Shown here: positions 10,234-20,697 of the stretch, piece by piece
How the letters are laid out: each line of letters starts with the position of its first letter
Position numbering within the stretch: position 1 is the first letter of the stretch
Notes under the pieces: generated by a model
What the model was told of the DNA's origin: nothing
The model's database searches: none
Seen by the model: the letters and a program-made list of their open reading frames with translations, nothing else
Translations under genes and position numbers: made by a program
NCBI GenBank assembly: GCA_914767885.1
Contig: CAJZBQ010000005.1
Coordinates: 930,001 to 994,000 of the forward strand
Direction: 5' to 3'
DNA: 64,000 nt
From: Blepharisma stoltei
Taxonomy: Eukaryota; Ciliophora; Heterotrichea; Heterotrichida; Blepharismidae

Positions 10234-11930
10234 ATGCAGGAAATTAAAATAACTGAAAGTCCAGAACGAACTTCAAGAAGATCAGTAACGCCGCACACCC
10301 GGCTTCTATCTTCTGATAATTTTTCATCAACAAATACCAGATCAGAGACCCCATCTCGAAAAAGTTTGGCATCTGAAAGATATCATCAAAGGAGTACAGT
10401 TTTTGACGCCACCATTGAGCAATCGTCAATTGACCAAGGTTTTATGACTCCAACCCATGTAACTATAGACTTAAATAGATCTCCTACCAAGCAAAGAATA
10501 ACAAGGACTTTTTCGTCAACGGTCTTTTTACCTCCAGAGCCAGTAGTTTTAACGGTCAGTCCATATAAGCCTAAAGATCACAGTGTTCATGATTTATTTG
10601 GCAGCGAAGAAATAGAATGGCACTCTAAAAGAAACACAATCCCTGGCTATGAGCCTAATTTTCAGCCAAAATACAAAGAAATTAACCCAACGGTCACAAA
10701 AAACGAAGACATGTATGGAAAAGCTTCAGAGTCCTGTGTCCCTAAAAGTGAATTGGAAGAAATTCCTCCCTCAAATTTGACTGCAAAAGATGTGTACATT
10801 AAAAGGCATCCTTCTGACAGAGAAATGAGCCCTTCAGCTAGGAAGTCTCTTGATATAGTATCCCAAGTTTTCCCACAAGAAAATGAAAGGATTAAGAAAG
10901 TAACTATAAAAGAAGAACCACAAAATAATATAAAATCTATAAAAAGAGAAGAACCTCAAAAAAATGCAAAAATAAGAGAATATAACTCACTCACACCAAG
11001 GATTATGAGATCAGAAAGATTTGAGGAATCACAAAATACCCCTTGCAGGGTTAGGCTGATTAAAAGACCTCACAAATATGATGAGAACACAGAAATAAAT
11101 ATACCAAAAACTACAAGAGAAAGCCTTGAAGAGCCAAAAGAAGGAATCAAGCCGATTCAAAAGCCTCAGCAAAGCAATGCTCAGTGCCAAGCTATAATCG
11201 CTAAGGAGCTCAAAATGAGAGAGTTAAATCTTACAAATATTCCTTACGTAAAAGATGAGCATAAATTTGAAGATTTTGAGCTCACAGGACTATCTCCAAA
11301 TACAGATGAAAGAAATATCAGAGACCTTTGTAAGGGTGTCCATGTTGTAAATATATACAGGCTTATAATAAATGTAAATATTTTTAATAATAGCTGATTT
11401 TGATATATAAATACTAATAAATAAGATTATTCATTATAAATAGCATAACCCCTCGCTACAATAATATCACTGGAGAATGCACTGGCTCAGCAATTTTATC
11501 ACTAAGATATCAGCCTATGTACAAGTCAATTGAAAATCTCCAATTAAATTGTCTTGAAAAAGGCTTGACCTTATCCCCTTCTAAAAAAGACGTTGGGAAA
11601 AAAAATAACTACACAGAGCTATCTACAAGAAAATTTTTAGACAATATTTTGAAGCCTGAAGAAAAAAGAATTATTGATAAATACGCAACTCCGAGGGTGC
11701 AGAGACCAGATTTAGTTTCTTCAGATGACGTCTATGGAAGCAGTCCAGGTGTTGGAAGAATCAGTTATTTTACTCCAAAATCGCCTGACAAAATGAGAGC
11801 GTCACTGGACTCTTGAAGCAAGGTAAAAAACACTCCTTGCAAAAGCCCAATGAGGTCGACATCCAGAATGAGAACAGCCAACTTTATGAAAAATACAATT
11901 TCGTCCTGTAATAAACTGAAAAAGGTGTAA
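10234..11930 (+). CDS. Unknown, mostly disordered protein with a short folded patch
   Basis: Exons 10234-11363 and 11435-11930 join after removal of a 71-bp IES to give 541 residues. Most of it is low-complexity, rich in Ser, Pro, Lys and Glu, with many SP/TP sites (ITESPERTSRRS, RSPTKQRI), so it may be a regulated nuclear or cytoskeletal protein. Near residues 365-405 a compact region (LTGLSPNTDERNIRDLC, then GVHVV, then NNITGECTGSAIL) has the beta-alpha-beta look of an RRM-type fold; the IES falls inside this patch. The end uses TGA as Trp. The family is not recognised. Confidence 0.7.
11364..11434. other. TA-bounded IES, 71 bp
   Basis: Flanked by TTATAA on the left and TTATAAA on the right, so TA or TATA may serve as the pointer. 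Removal of 71 bp gives the continuous frame YRLINSITPRYNN. Confidence 0.8.
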
Positions 11931-12160
11931 ATAACCTAATAATTAATTATTGCAATTTTATCTTTAAGCTTTAGATTAGCTAACTGTCCTAGTAATAAGC
12001 AAACTTTGAGGAGTGTTAACAAAATTTTCAATAGCAAATTTTATATGAGGTAATGCCCAAATTTACATTTTCAATTTTTATCTGAAAACCCTCCAAATAA
12101 ACAAATTTCAAATATATTTTCTAATTGAAAATTTATGTAAAACCCTGAATAATTTGCTTA

Positions 12161-12556
12161 TTATTGGAAAGAGTAAGAAGAATATTTGATCTTGTAGTCT
12201 TTTCCACAGTCTGGGTTATCACTCCAGCAATAAAAGTTGTTATTCCACTCTCCTCTAATCTTTTTTAGGTCTCTGGACCATTCAAAATATTCAAAAGGCC
12301 TTTCAGCGTGCTTCAGCATTGCAGGGTTAAGCTTGCAGGTTCCTTTTTCGATTGTATAGTAACTAAGGAAAGAAAGCACAGGAAACATAGCTATGGTTAC
12401 AAGAAAGAAAAACTGGCCTGTGTTTTTCAAAGATGTATCTATCATTCGATACTTGGTGTATGCAAAGTTCAGTCTTCTAAATGGTCCGAGTGTTGGCTGC
12501 CACTTCATCAGCTCAGCAGTGTCCATACCTCTTGGATCTGGTCTATATTTCACCAT
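12161..12556 (-). CDS. Small one-TM protein, probably mitochondrial
   Basis: 131 residues starting MVKYRPDPRGMDT and ending at TAA. One hydrophobic helix lies at about residues 49-67 (FFFLVTIAMFPVLSFLSYY). The rest is polar with several Trp and a Cys pair near the end (CWSDNPDCGKD). Size and layout resemble accessory subunits of respiratory complexes in ciliates, but no family can be named from sequence alone. No intron or IES. Confidence 0.6.
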   Translation of the reverse strand: MVKYRPDPRGMDTAELMKWQPTLGPFRRLNFAYTKYRMIDTSLKNTGQFFFLVTIAMFPVLSFLSYYTIEKGTCKLNPAMLKHAERPFEYFEWSRDLKKIRGEWNNNFYCWSDNPDCGKDYKIKYSSYSFQ

Positions 12557-12630
12557 TTTAAAGTTTATTGAGAAGATTTGAGATATTGTCTAAAATTAAT
12601 TTAATGGGTTTGTCATTGTAAATATTATCA

Positions 12631-13164
12631 ATGGCTAAGTCGAAAAAATACAGTCAGGAGCATATCATCTGAAATCTTTGGCTATTCCTGGGCTAATTCT
12701 TTTTATTTATTATGCAATTAGAAATAAAATTAGGAATGCATTTTTCTTTACTCCCCCCCCCCCCCCTCCGTGAGCGAACAAAACCATTAGAAAAATCGCC
12801 ATTTTTTGACCAAAAACCCACCCTCCGTGAGTAAACAAAATTTTTTTAATAGAAAAAATTTTAATGGAAAAAAAATTTTGATATATAAGTGATAATTAGT
12901 ATAATGAAATCTAGAGCTAATTCTGTTTAATTTTAAACAAATTGCGTTTTAAAACATAAATTTTGCAAATTAAATTAATATTTGCTTCCCAATTTTTGCA
13001 AATTAGGATTTTTTTAAATTTCGAAAAAAATATTTTTTATAAAATTTATATATAAATTTTTTTTAAAGAAAAAAAATTAACCCCCCTCCGTGAGCGAACA
13101 AAATTTTTTTGTTCGCTCACGGAGGGGGGGGGGGGGAGTTAGAAAATATTTTTGGATTTTATAG
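12631..13164 (+). CDS. Possible small membrane protein split by MITE A2
   Basis: After excision of the MITE at 12749-13139, one frame reads KSLAIPGLILFIYYAIRN, then RNAFFFRKYFWIL and a TAG at 13162-13164: a hydrophobic helix followed by a basic end. The only nearby ATG (12631) is in another frame, so a start or an extra IES is missing. Low confidence. Confidence 0.25.
12749..13139. mobile_element. MITE family A, copy A2 (391 bp)
   Basis: Bounded by TA at 12749-12750 and 13140-13141. The left end carries two direct words (TCCGTGAGCGAACAAAA and a second copy with TGAGTAAAC) separated by about 40 bp; the right end is the hairpin. It is in the opposite orientation to A1. The G/C tracts are longest here (14-15 bases). 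Confidence 0.9.
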
Positions 13165-13258
13165 CTAATCGTGCAATTCCATTTATTAGATTTTTTTAAT
13201 AAATGCTAATCAGTTTATAAGCACTGATATTTATTAAATATATTTTTACACTTTGATC

Positions 13259-15796
13259 CTATATCAAAGCTGAGCTGTTTGGCGGAGGTGTTGTAAATTG
13301 AACTTGATTTCCTAACACTTTTTCTTCTGATTTAGACTTTGTTTCATATATACATAAAATGGCCAGGGATGACACTCCTCCTGTGGGTGTCCTTATTTAT
13401 GCGGACTGTTTTTGTGCAAGAAGCTGCTCAAGGATTTGTAAGCTTCGAGGCTAGGCCTAGAACTATTCCAGCTGATTAATGACTGAGTGAGCAATTTTTG
13501 CATCTTTTTTGCCAGCAACAGGGCTGATTTAGGTGATGAGAAGAGTAGAAGATAAACTTTATTTTATCCCTACTCTAAATTAGGATTGATCTGAATTGCT
13601 GAGCAAGTCGTTCTGTCAGATTCTGGATTGCTTGGTTTGCTTGGTCTATGCCAAGATCATTGAAAGCAGTACTTATTAGAGAATTAAGCAAGCCTGACTC
13701 ATCTTCTTGGCTTTTTTTGGCTTGTTTACATTTTCAGGCTCCACAACTCCTGGGGCCCAAAACTCCCGCAGCTCACACAACTCCCACATCTCCCACAACT
13801 CCTAATGAGAGGAGTAGGGTGATTACTTGTTCAAGCTGATGGAGGCCTGTCCCGAAGGTTTAAACTGTTGGGTTCTTCTTGAAGATGATCCAGCGAAAAA
13901 GGAAGATGGCTCGATAAAGATCTCAAGGACGAGTCTCTACAATTAAGAAGGACCTGATGAAAAGGCTTTAAGGATTGATCAATATGGGTGAAGTCTCCAG
14001 TTGGAAATGGAGGTCGCGGCAAAACCTCATTTGGGCGAATTGATTAGAAAAATATTCTACGAAGAAGTTTGAGGTAAGACAAAGACTCATGCTAAGGCGA
14101 AAGCCATCTACATACTGCCACCCCTTAGGATAGTATTTCAGGCTACCATCGCTGAACGGTGCTTTTAGAAACACGGACTATAAACACCCAGGGTTAATCT
14201 AATCTAGACTTAGTTTCCTGAATTGTTTTTTTCCTCTCATTTTTTGTTTTTGACTTGCATAATTTCGCCACAATTGCATTTACTTTAAGACTGGTCCTAG
14301 TTGGGATTCTTTTAATGTGCAAAAATGAAATAATTTTGCTTAAATCTGGCCTTGGTGTTAAGTCCTCTACATTATTACTTCTAAAATACAGTTCAGAGTT
14401 TTCCGCAGTTAACTCAGAAATTCTTTTTTCTAATTCTTCACTTCCGTCATAAGCTTGTTTTAACTTAACTACTAAATTTGTATAAGATGCCATCACATTC
14501 TCATATTTGGCTTTTAATTCTTTGTGCTCTTTTTCTAATTTTTGGTACTCAGTGTAGAAATAGTCATAGTCAAGTTCAGTTCTTTTAACTTGCCATTCTA
14601 GATCTTTTATATTCCTATATAGGCAAGATAAACAATGATGGAATATATATAATTTCTATAAGAAATAGGATTATTTTTAATAATATAAAAAAATATTTGA
14701 TATAAACAGCTATAAATTTCTTTTTCATTGCTATTGGTTCTTCTGACTTTTTGGACAGTTATTTCCATATCAGTTGATTTTTTTACATAAAAGTTCAGCT
14801 CTTCTTCAATTTTTTTAAACTCAATCAGCAAATTTGCAGTTTCTTTTTCAGAGTCCTCTTTAGCTTTAGTTAAATCAAATATGGTTTTGTTTAATTGGTT
14901 AATTAAAGCCTCTTTATCTTCTATTTCTTTCATTAATTTTCCACCTTTATTTGAGCTTATTTCTTTGCTTTTTTCATATTTAATTTTCAGTTTTGAAAAT
15001 CCATCTGCAAGTGTCTGATAAAGATAAAAATATGGAATTACTTTATCACTATTGGAAATAAGATAAATATTTTTATCGTGGAGATGGTCTAAAATATAAG
15101 TATTGATGTCTTCTTTTTCAATAAAAATTGCCCTGTTTAAAAAATCCATAATTATTTTAGCTTCATTTTGATACTTCACTTCATTCCTTACTCCCCCCCC
15201 ATCCTTGATCGAACGATTGACTGTAAAAAATCCTAAAAATTTGGGAAATTAACCCCCATCCTTGATCGAACGATTTTCATATCATGACAATTTTTATATA
15301 TATAAAAATATATTAGTTATCAAAAGCTTGGGAAGATGTACATAATGAAGTTGTTTTCAGAGACTTTGAGACGACAAAAAGCTTCGGAATCAACCATTCG
15401 AAGTGATTTAATCATCAAACTAGGCTTAAAAACTTAATAATCTAATAAAATAGAGATCTTTAAAATTAAAAAAAAAATTTAATTTAATAAGGAACAAATT
15501 AAAATTTATACAGTTTAAAGGGGTAACTAATAAATCAAAATATTAAAAATTGGTATTTTTATGAAATTAATTCAATTTTTGCTGTAAAAATGATTATTAA
15601 ATACTCTTAACCCTCTTATTTAAAAGTAAATAAAAAAAATATTTATATATATATTTTATTTTATATATAAATTTTTTTTTCCCAAAAAAATGTTTTTTTA
15701 ACCCCCATCCTTGATCGAACGATGGCGAGTCGTTCGATCAAGGATGGGGGGGGGAGTTAGTAATATTTCAACAGATTTTAATACAGCATTTACCAT
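13259..15796 (-). CDS. Coiled-coil protein interrupted by four IESs
   Basis: The start ATG is at 15796 (MVNAVLKSVEILL) and the stop TAG at 13259-13261. The frame is continuous only after removing IESs at 15189-15757, 14610-14710, 13727-14204 and 13439-13580 and one 15-nt intron (13392-13406); the result is 410 residues. Joins read ILLRNEVKYQNEAK, KEIYIKDLEWQVKR, QETKSKQAKKSQED and RSILQILEQLLAQ. The middle 250 residues are heptad-rich with Lys/Glu (coiled coil); a helical segment and a short polar tail follow. The family is not recognised; a cytoskeletal or ciliary role would be usual. Four independent in-frame junctions make the model strong although the function is unknown. Confidence 0.8.
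13439..13580. other. TA-bounded IES, 142 bp
   Basis: TA at 13439-13440 and 13581-13582; removal joins QQFRSIL to QILEQLLAQ on the minus strand. The interior has no recognised repeat. Confidence 0.82.
13727..14204. other. TA-bounded IES, 478 bp, GC-richer interior
   Basis: TA at 13727-13728 and 14205-14206; removal joins QETKS to KQAKKSQED in frame. The interior is much less AT-rich than other IESs. It carries a CAACTCC-type repeat at 13740-13802 similar to the reverse complement of part of the insertion at 23526-23896, and ends with TTAATCTAATC. It is probably a retroposon-derived IES. Confidence 0.82.
14610..14710. other. TA-bounded IES, 101 bp
   Basis: TA at 14610-14611 and 14711-14712; removal gives KEIYIKDLEW in frame. 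AT-rich, without recognised repeats. Confidence 0.82.
15189..15757. mobile_element. MITE family B, copy B1 (569 bp)
   Basis: Bounded by TA at 15189-15190 and 15758-15759. Two direct words CATCCTTGATCGAACGA lie at the left, about 55 bp apart; the right end is the hairpin of the same word with a short loop (GGCGAG), ending GGGGGGGGAG. The body is about 400 bp AT-rich. It lies in the first coding exon of the coiled-coil gene, and removal gives ILLRNEVKYQ. Confidence 0.9.
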
Positions 15797-15822
15797 TTTA
15801 AGAGTTATTCTATTTATTTTAA

Positions 15823-16435
15823 GATTAAGATTAAGATTAAGATTACGCTGGGTATTTAAGGTCCCTACTACGTCCGAGGTCGCATGCCACGGTTTCCCGT
15901 GTGGTGGCAGAGCCTTCACCAAGCCCCGGGCCGAAACCCCGGTTTCTCGGTAGAGGCATTGTCAAGGGCCGTCTCATACCGGCTTTGCTGACCACCTCCA
16001 TTTCCAACTTGGATCGTCGCCTAAGTTTACGCCAACTCCGCTTCGTCGTCCGCCAGATCTGCCCATTGAAGGGCACCTTTTCAACTGGAGAGACCCCCGT
16101 TTTGGTGTCTAACTCGCCTCCCCTCTTTTCCGGTCATCCCGAGAAAGAACTCAACAGCTTTCGCCATTCGGGGCGAGCCACTAAAGCAGCTTAGGCAGGT
16201 AAGTCGCCCTGCCTCATTTCGGGCACTCACTGGGCTGAGCGCTGCTGCAAAAAGAAGTCACGAATAACTGCCCATGGGTCTGGTCGCAAAAACAGCGGCT
16301 CTCGCGCTTAGGCCTCTCGCTTCGAGGTCCCAGACGTTGTTGGGCTAATTCCTGGCTCCAAAAACCATGCCCGGATATACATGGGTAACCACCACTGAGA
16401 GGGTGGGTCGGTCGCCATACGCCATTTTATGTATA
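15823..16435 (-). mobile_element. Retroposon-like insertion R1 (613 bp) with 18-bp target duplication
   Basis: Perfect 18-bp direct repeats TTATTCTATTTATTTTAA flank it at 15805-15822 and 16436-16453. Read on the minus strand it starts CATAAAATGGCGTATGGCG and ends in four AATCTT-type units next to the target repeat, like a short retroposon with a simple 3' tail. The interior is GC-rich compared with its surroundings, with no open frame that resembles a reverse transcriptase. It sits just upstream of the coiled-coil gene start. Confidence 0.8.
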
Positions 16436-16491
16436 TTATTCTATTTATTTTAATTACAATTTTTTTAATTATACTAATAAAAATGCTTGAA

Positions 16492-16875
16492 TTAATATCA
16501 ATTATATATCTCTTTTCCAGTCTCTTTATGAAGAGCTTCGATATTAATCATAATATCATTTTTGGCTCTTTCATTGCTTTTCTTCATATATTCTTCATCA
16601 CGGCTTTCATCATTATTTTTCAGCGAAATTCGGCTTTCTCTATTTTTTAATAGAGCCTGCTTTAATTCATCAAATATCGGCTTTTTCTTAAGAAAATCCA
16701 TTCTTTCGACAGATTGGCTTCCGTTTAATTTTTTGCGATTTGTCTTAACTCTAGTTAAATCTTGTTTTATTTCCGACAAATTAGAAGCTCTCTGATTAGT
16801 TTCAAAGCCACTCGTTAAGTTATTAGGATTGGCTGCAAGATGAATAGCAGGAAAATAAAAGTCTTTTGCTTCCAT
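16492..16875 (-). CDS. Small charged protein, unknown
   Basis: Start ATG at 16875 (MEAKDFYFPAIHLAANPNN), stop TAA at 16492-16494 after a TGA-encoded Trp; 127 residues. Lys/Glu/Asn-rich and largely helical in look (RVKTNRKKLNGSQSVERMDF), without transmembrane segments. Its ATG is only 10 bp from the ATG of the divergent CFAP97-like gene, so the two share one tiny promoter; this suggests co-expression, possibly ciliary, which is inference. Confidence 0.6.
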
Positions 16876-16885
16876 AATTGTAAAA

Positions 16886-19800
16886 ATGCATAGGGCAATA
16901 CCTGTTAGCAACAAGATCCTATCCAAAAAATGGGATGAGCATACCAACAAGGTCCACCATGATAAACTAAAAAATATAAGGTCTCAAGTGGATTCTAGCT
17001 GTCCAGTTACTTTCGGCCAACTAAAAAGAAAACCGAAAAAGGAACAGTTAGTTGAGGATCGGTATACAGAAATTGAAAGAGAAAATAGAATTTTGCTTGA
17101 AAAAATGTCCCAGATCATGCAAGGGAAAGGAAGCAGAAGTGAAAGCAGAAATAAAAAAAGTTTGAACCAAGAAAAAAGGAGAAGAGATTTGGTGCAAATT
17201 ACCATTGAAAATCATGCAATGCTGAAAAGACTGCAAGATAAGCAGCCTTCTTATAATGTCCATAGGTGGGAAGAAGAAAGAAAGCAAGTAGAAAAAAGAC
17301 TGCTAAATATTTGTGAATATCCATACAGATTGGGAATTTTTTTTTAATTTTTATTAAAAATGATATAAATTAATTATTTATTATAAATAAAAACATATTG
17401 GAGCCACTGAAGATTTAAGAGGGATTAGAAAATTTTCTCAAGATGGCAGAGGTTCTAATATTTCAACAGGAAGCAGACCTGTCATAAGTGCTAATTCCAG
17501 AAAAGGCCCAAGAAAGCTTTCTCCACTAAACAAAAAAAACCAAAAAACAGTTGTTTACAAAAAAGGAATCAATATTGGGCCTCGATACTTTTTAGTAGAA
17601 ATGCAGGTTGGAAGAGGCTCAATATGGATTTTCGCTCATGATGTCGAAAATCCTGAAACTTTCAGCTTAGAGCTACCATACAATGAAGCATTAGAATTGA
17701 TGGATGGCAAAGAAAATTGGAATATTTTAGCAGCGTCTTTAAGTCTCGAACAGGGAGAATTAGTATTAATTGATACAAGAGATATTGAAGTTCACAGCGG
17801 AAGCCAATATTTATTCAGAGAACTAAGTGGCCAAAAATCATTGCATGAGCTCGGAAATACAGCTCAAGTAAAGCCAAGCAGAACTGAAGAAGAATTGCCA
17901 AAAGAGCAGTCTTCAAGGTCATCTAACCCTTTTGATAATTCTAAGTCACGATCTTCAAGATCTATAATAAAAGACAGTCTTACTGAGGAGTCAAAATCCA
18001 ATAAAAAAATATCAAAAGCTGGCCAAGAATTTGATGGGTATAACTCCTATTCATCAGAAGAACAAAATTTTAAAGATGAAAATCAGTTTAGGACTGAAAA
18101 AAGTGAAAACCAAGAAAAATCGTCAAAAACTGGCTCAAAAATAAAATTTTCAAGAAAAAACTCATCAAGTGATGAAGGTTCACCTGAAGTCGAAGACAAA
18201 GAAATAAACACTTCAAGAGGCCCATATATATCAGCTGGAGAGCGGTCTATTATAAGAGAAAACAGCAAAGGGCGAAGATTTAATTCAGAAATGAGATATG
18301 ACCCAGGATGGGACCCTACATTTGACGAAAGCAAAGACATGCTTAACAGCCACATTCAGCAAGAATCATTGACGTCTAGAGAAGAGGAAAATTCTTCAAT
18401 ACAAAAATCTTATAATGAAGGAAATGAGAGTGAAGAAGAAAGTGAGGGTGAAGAAGAAAATGGCAGTGAAGTAGAAGAAAGTGGGGAAATAATGGACGAA
18501 AATGAACAAGAAGAAAGTGGGTTTGTAGAGGAAAATAAATTTAAAGAAAGCAGCAGAATATCAGAAAGTGCAAAATCATTGAAAAGTAAAACTGAAAAAA
18601 ATGCTTATTATGATGAGATTGATAAGAGCCCTGATAAAGGAAGTGATGTGTCTGAGGAGAACGAAGCGGAATTATCAAAAAAGCTAGACGAATTGAAAAG
18701 CTACTCTTCTAATAGAAGTTCTAATTACTTGAATAAACAAAGTGATACACCATTTAAAGAAAATTCTGAGCAAGAAGAAATTGCTATTGAGCAGCGATCT
18801 ATTCAGAATAAATCGTCTTCAAGCATTCATTCTCCGCAAGTTAATAAAGAATCGATTTTGAAAGATCAAGAGCAGCCAAGCTATGAAAAGCAGACACCTA
18901 AAGACCAAAGTGTTGCAGAGCTAGGTCCAACTCAGCCAGAACACTATTATGAATCAGAGTTATCTTCAATTCCACAGCCATCTAACTTTCCTGAACCCAA
19001 GATAAAATTTACTATATTAACTATTTTATCAAAAATTTGACTTAAATAATTTATATATTTGTGAAAGAGGATAGTAATGAAACAGGGTTTATGGAAGAAG
19101 AAAAATCAAATCAACAGGTGATCAGTGCTGAAGGCTATATGGGAGAAAATGAAAACAGCAATGAAGAGGACTCAAATGTATCAAATAGCTCACAGCATGA
19201 AATCCAAGTCAAAGAGCCTACTAATTTTAGCATGAATCATGAAATAATGTCAGAAAGCTCAAAGGAAACAAACCAAAAATCTCCAGATCAGAACTTAATC
19301 CCATTTAACGAGCATGATGTGATACAACACAAGAGCCACTTTGAAGATATAAGCTCTATTCAGCATGAAATGAACCATGAAAGCAGCTCAAACCAAATAA
19401 TCAGCGGAGAGATATATGTGAATGAAGCTGAAAAAGTTCCAGAAAATCACCATAGCCAAATTATGGACTCTCAAAATGAAATTAATTTTGAGTCTTTAAA
19501 AGTGAATGAGCTTCAAATGGAAAATGAAGCTGCAGAAGAATTAAAAGAAAATGAACTCCAAGTAGAAAACGAAGCTGCAGAAGTCTTAAAAGAAAATGAA
19601 CTCCAAGTAGAAAATGAAGAATCCTTCAAAGAAAATGAACTTGAAATAGAAAATGAAGCCCAGCAGTTCTTAAAGGAAAGTGAGCATCAAGATAGCTTGA
19701 AAACAGAAAATGAGCATCATGAAAGCTTGCAAGTGGAAAATGAAGAAATAGCAGAACCTTCAATTGAACATCAGGAGAATTCGCTAAAAGAACCTGAAGA

Positions 19801-20689
19801 ATTAGCAGGGCATCAGGAGAATTTGCAAATTGAAAATGAAGAATCAGCAGAGCTATCAATGGAGCATCAGAAGAATTCGCAAATTGAAAAGGAAGAATTA
19901 GCAGAGCTATCAATGGTTCATCAGGAGAATTTGCAAATTGAAAATGGAGAGCTAGCAGAATCTTCAATGAAAGGCCAGGAAAGTTTTCAAATGGAAAATG
20001 AAAGATTAGCAGAGCCTTCAATGGAGCATCAAGAGAATTTGCAGATTGAAAACGAAGTTGAATTTGAGCCTCTGCAAGAAAAACCCAATCAGGAAAGTTT
20101 CCAAATGGAAAACGAAGTATACGAGGAGTCTTCAAAACAAATTAACCATTTCTATTCTCCAAAACTAGAAAAGCCAGAAGAGCAGCACAGCCAAAATGGA
20201 AAAATGACCCAACAAGAGCTTGAGCCTTCCCTACAAAATATTTCTCAAAATGAAGCCAATTTAATCAACTTACTCGGCGAGCCTAAACCTCACCAAGAGC
20301 TAAATTCAAGCTTGCTTAATGAATCTTTTGAGCGCTCTGAAGCCACCCCTATCCTCAAAAATCCTGAAACAAATGAATCAGACTTCGAGATCAATGCCGA
20401 AGTCAATATGATTGCAGAGCACAAAAAGAAATCCGGCTACGTCGACTCTGTGCTGCCTCCTGAGCATCCAAGCCATTTATTAAGTGCCAACACCATTCTC
20501 GGATCCCCTATAAATAGAGAAGTCGGCATTTCTACTCAACTAATGATGGCTTCAGACTACGAAAACCTCGAAAACATCGCAGAAGAGCCTGAAAACTTAT
20601 TAGTAGGCCAAAGCCTGCACCCTGAAAACTTTGAAATTTCAAATGAAGCAATTGCTGATAAATCCCATGAGGAAGATAAATTAACCTAA
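16886..20689 (+). CDS. CFAP97-like (hemingway) protein with a long Glu-rich tail
   Basis: The first 140 residues match the CFAP97/hemingway pattern known from sperm and ciliary proteins: an early VDS..P segment, ERENRILLEKMSQI, and a late block with ITIENHAMLKRLQ followed by PSYN. A short globular stretch follows (GPRYFLVEMQVGRGS, AASLSLEQGELVLID), then about 900 residues of Ser/Glu/Asn-rich disordered sequence with many imperfect copies of an ENE/HQENLQIENE unit (19500-20130). Two IESs must be removed: one near 17308-17395 (88 bp if TA-bounded; a 67-bp alternative also keeps the frame) and one near 19003-19055 (53 bp; 41 bp also possible). Predicted length is about 1,220 residues; stop TAA at 20687. 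An axonemal role is inference from the N-terminal domain. Confidence 0.75.
17308..17395. other. IES in CFAP97-like gene (about 67-88 bp)
   Basis: Coding frame 2 ends at a TAA shortly after the CFAP97 block and coding resumes in frame 3 with GATEDLRGIRKF. TA at 17308 and 17396 (both TATT) gives RLLNIGATED; a 67-bp removal at a partial ATTGG repeat gives PYRIGATED. The exact ends are unresolved. Confidence 0.65.
19003..19055. other. Short TA-bounded IES (53 bp, or 41 bp)
   Basis: Needed to pass from FPEPKI to FVKEDSNET. Both TA 19003 with TA 19056 and TA 19013 with TA 19054 restore the frame. Confidence 0.65.
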
Positions 20690-20697
20690 AAGAAATT

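Noticed and set aside
15821-15848. TTAAGA repeats as a possible telomere
   Set aside because: Only four units, internal, and placed at the end of an insertion with a target duplication; they fit a retroposon tail.
15843-16194. Several overlapping frames on both strands
   Set aside because: They lie in the GC-rich insertion R1 between its target duplications; no domain, overlapping on both strands.
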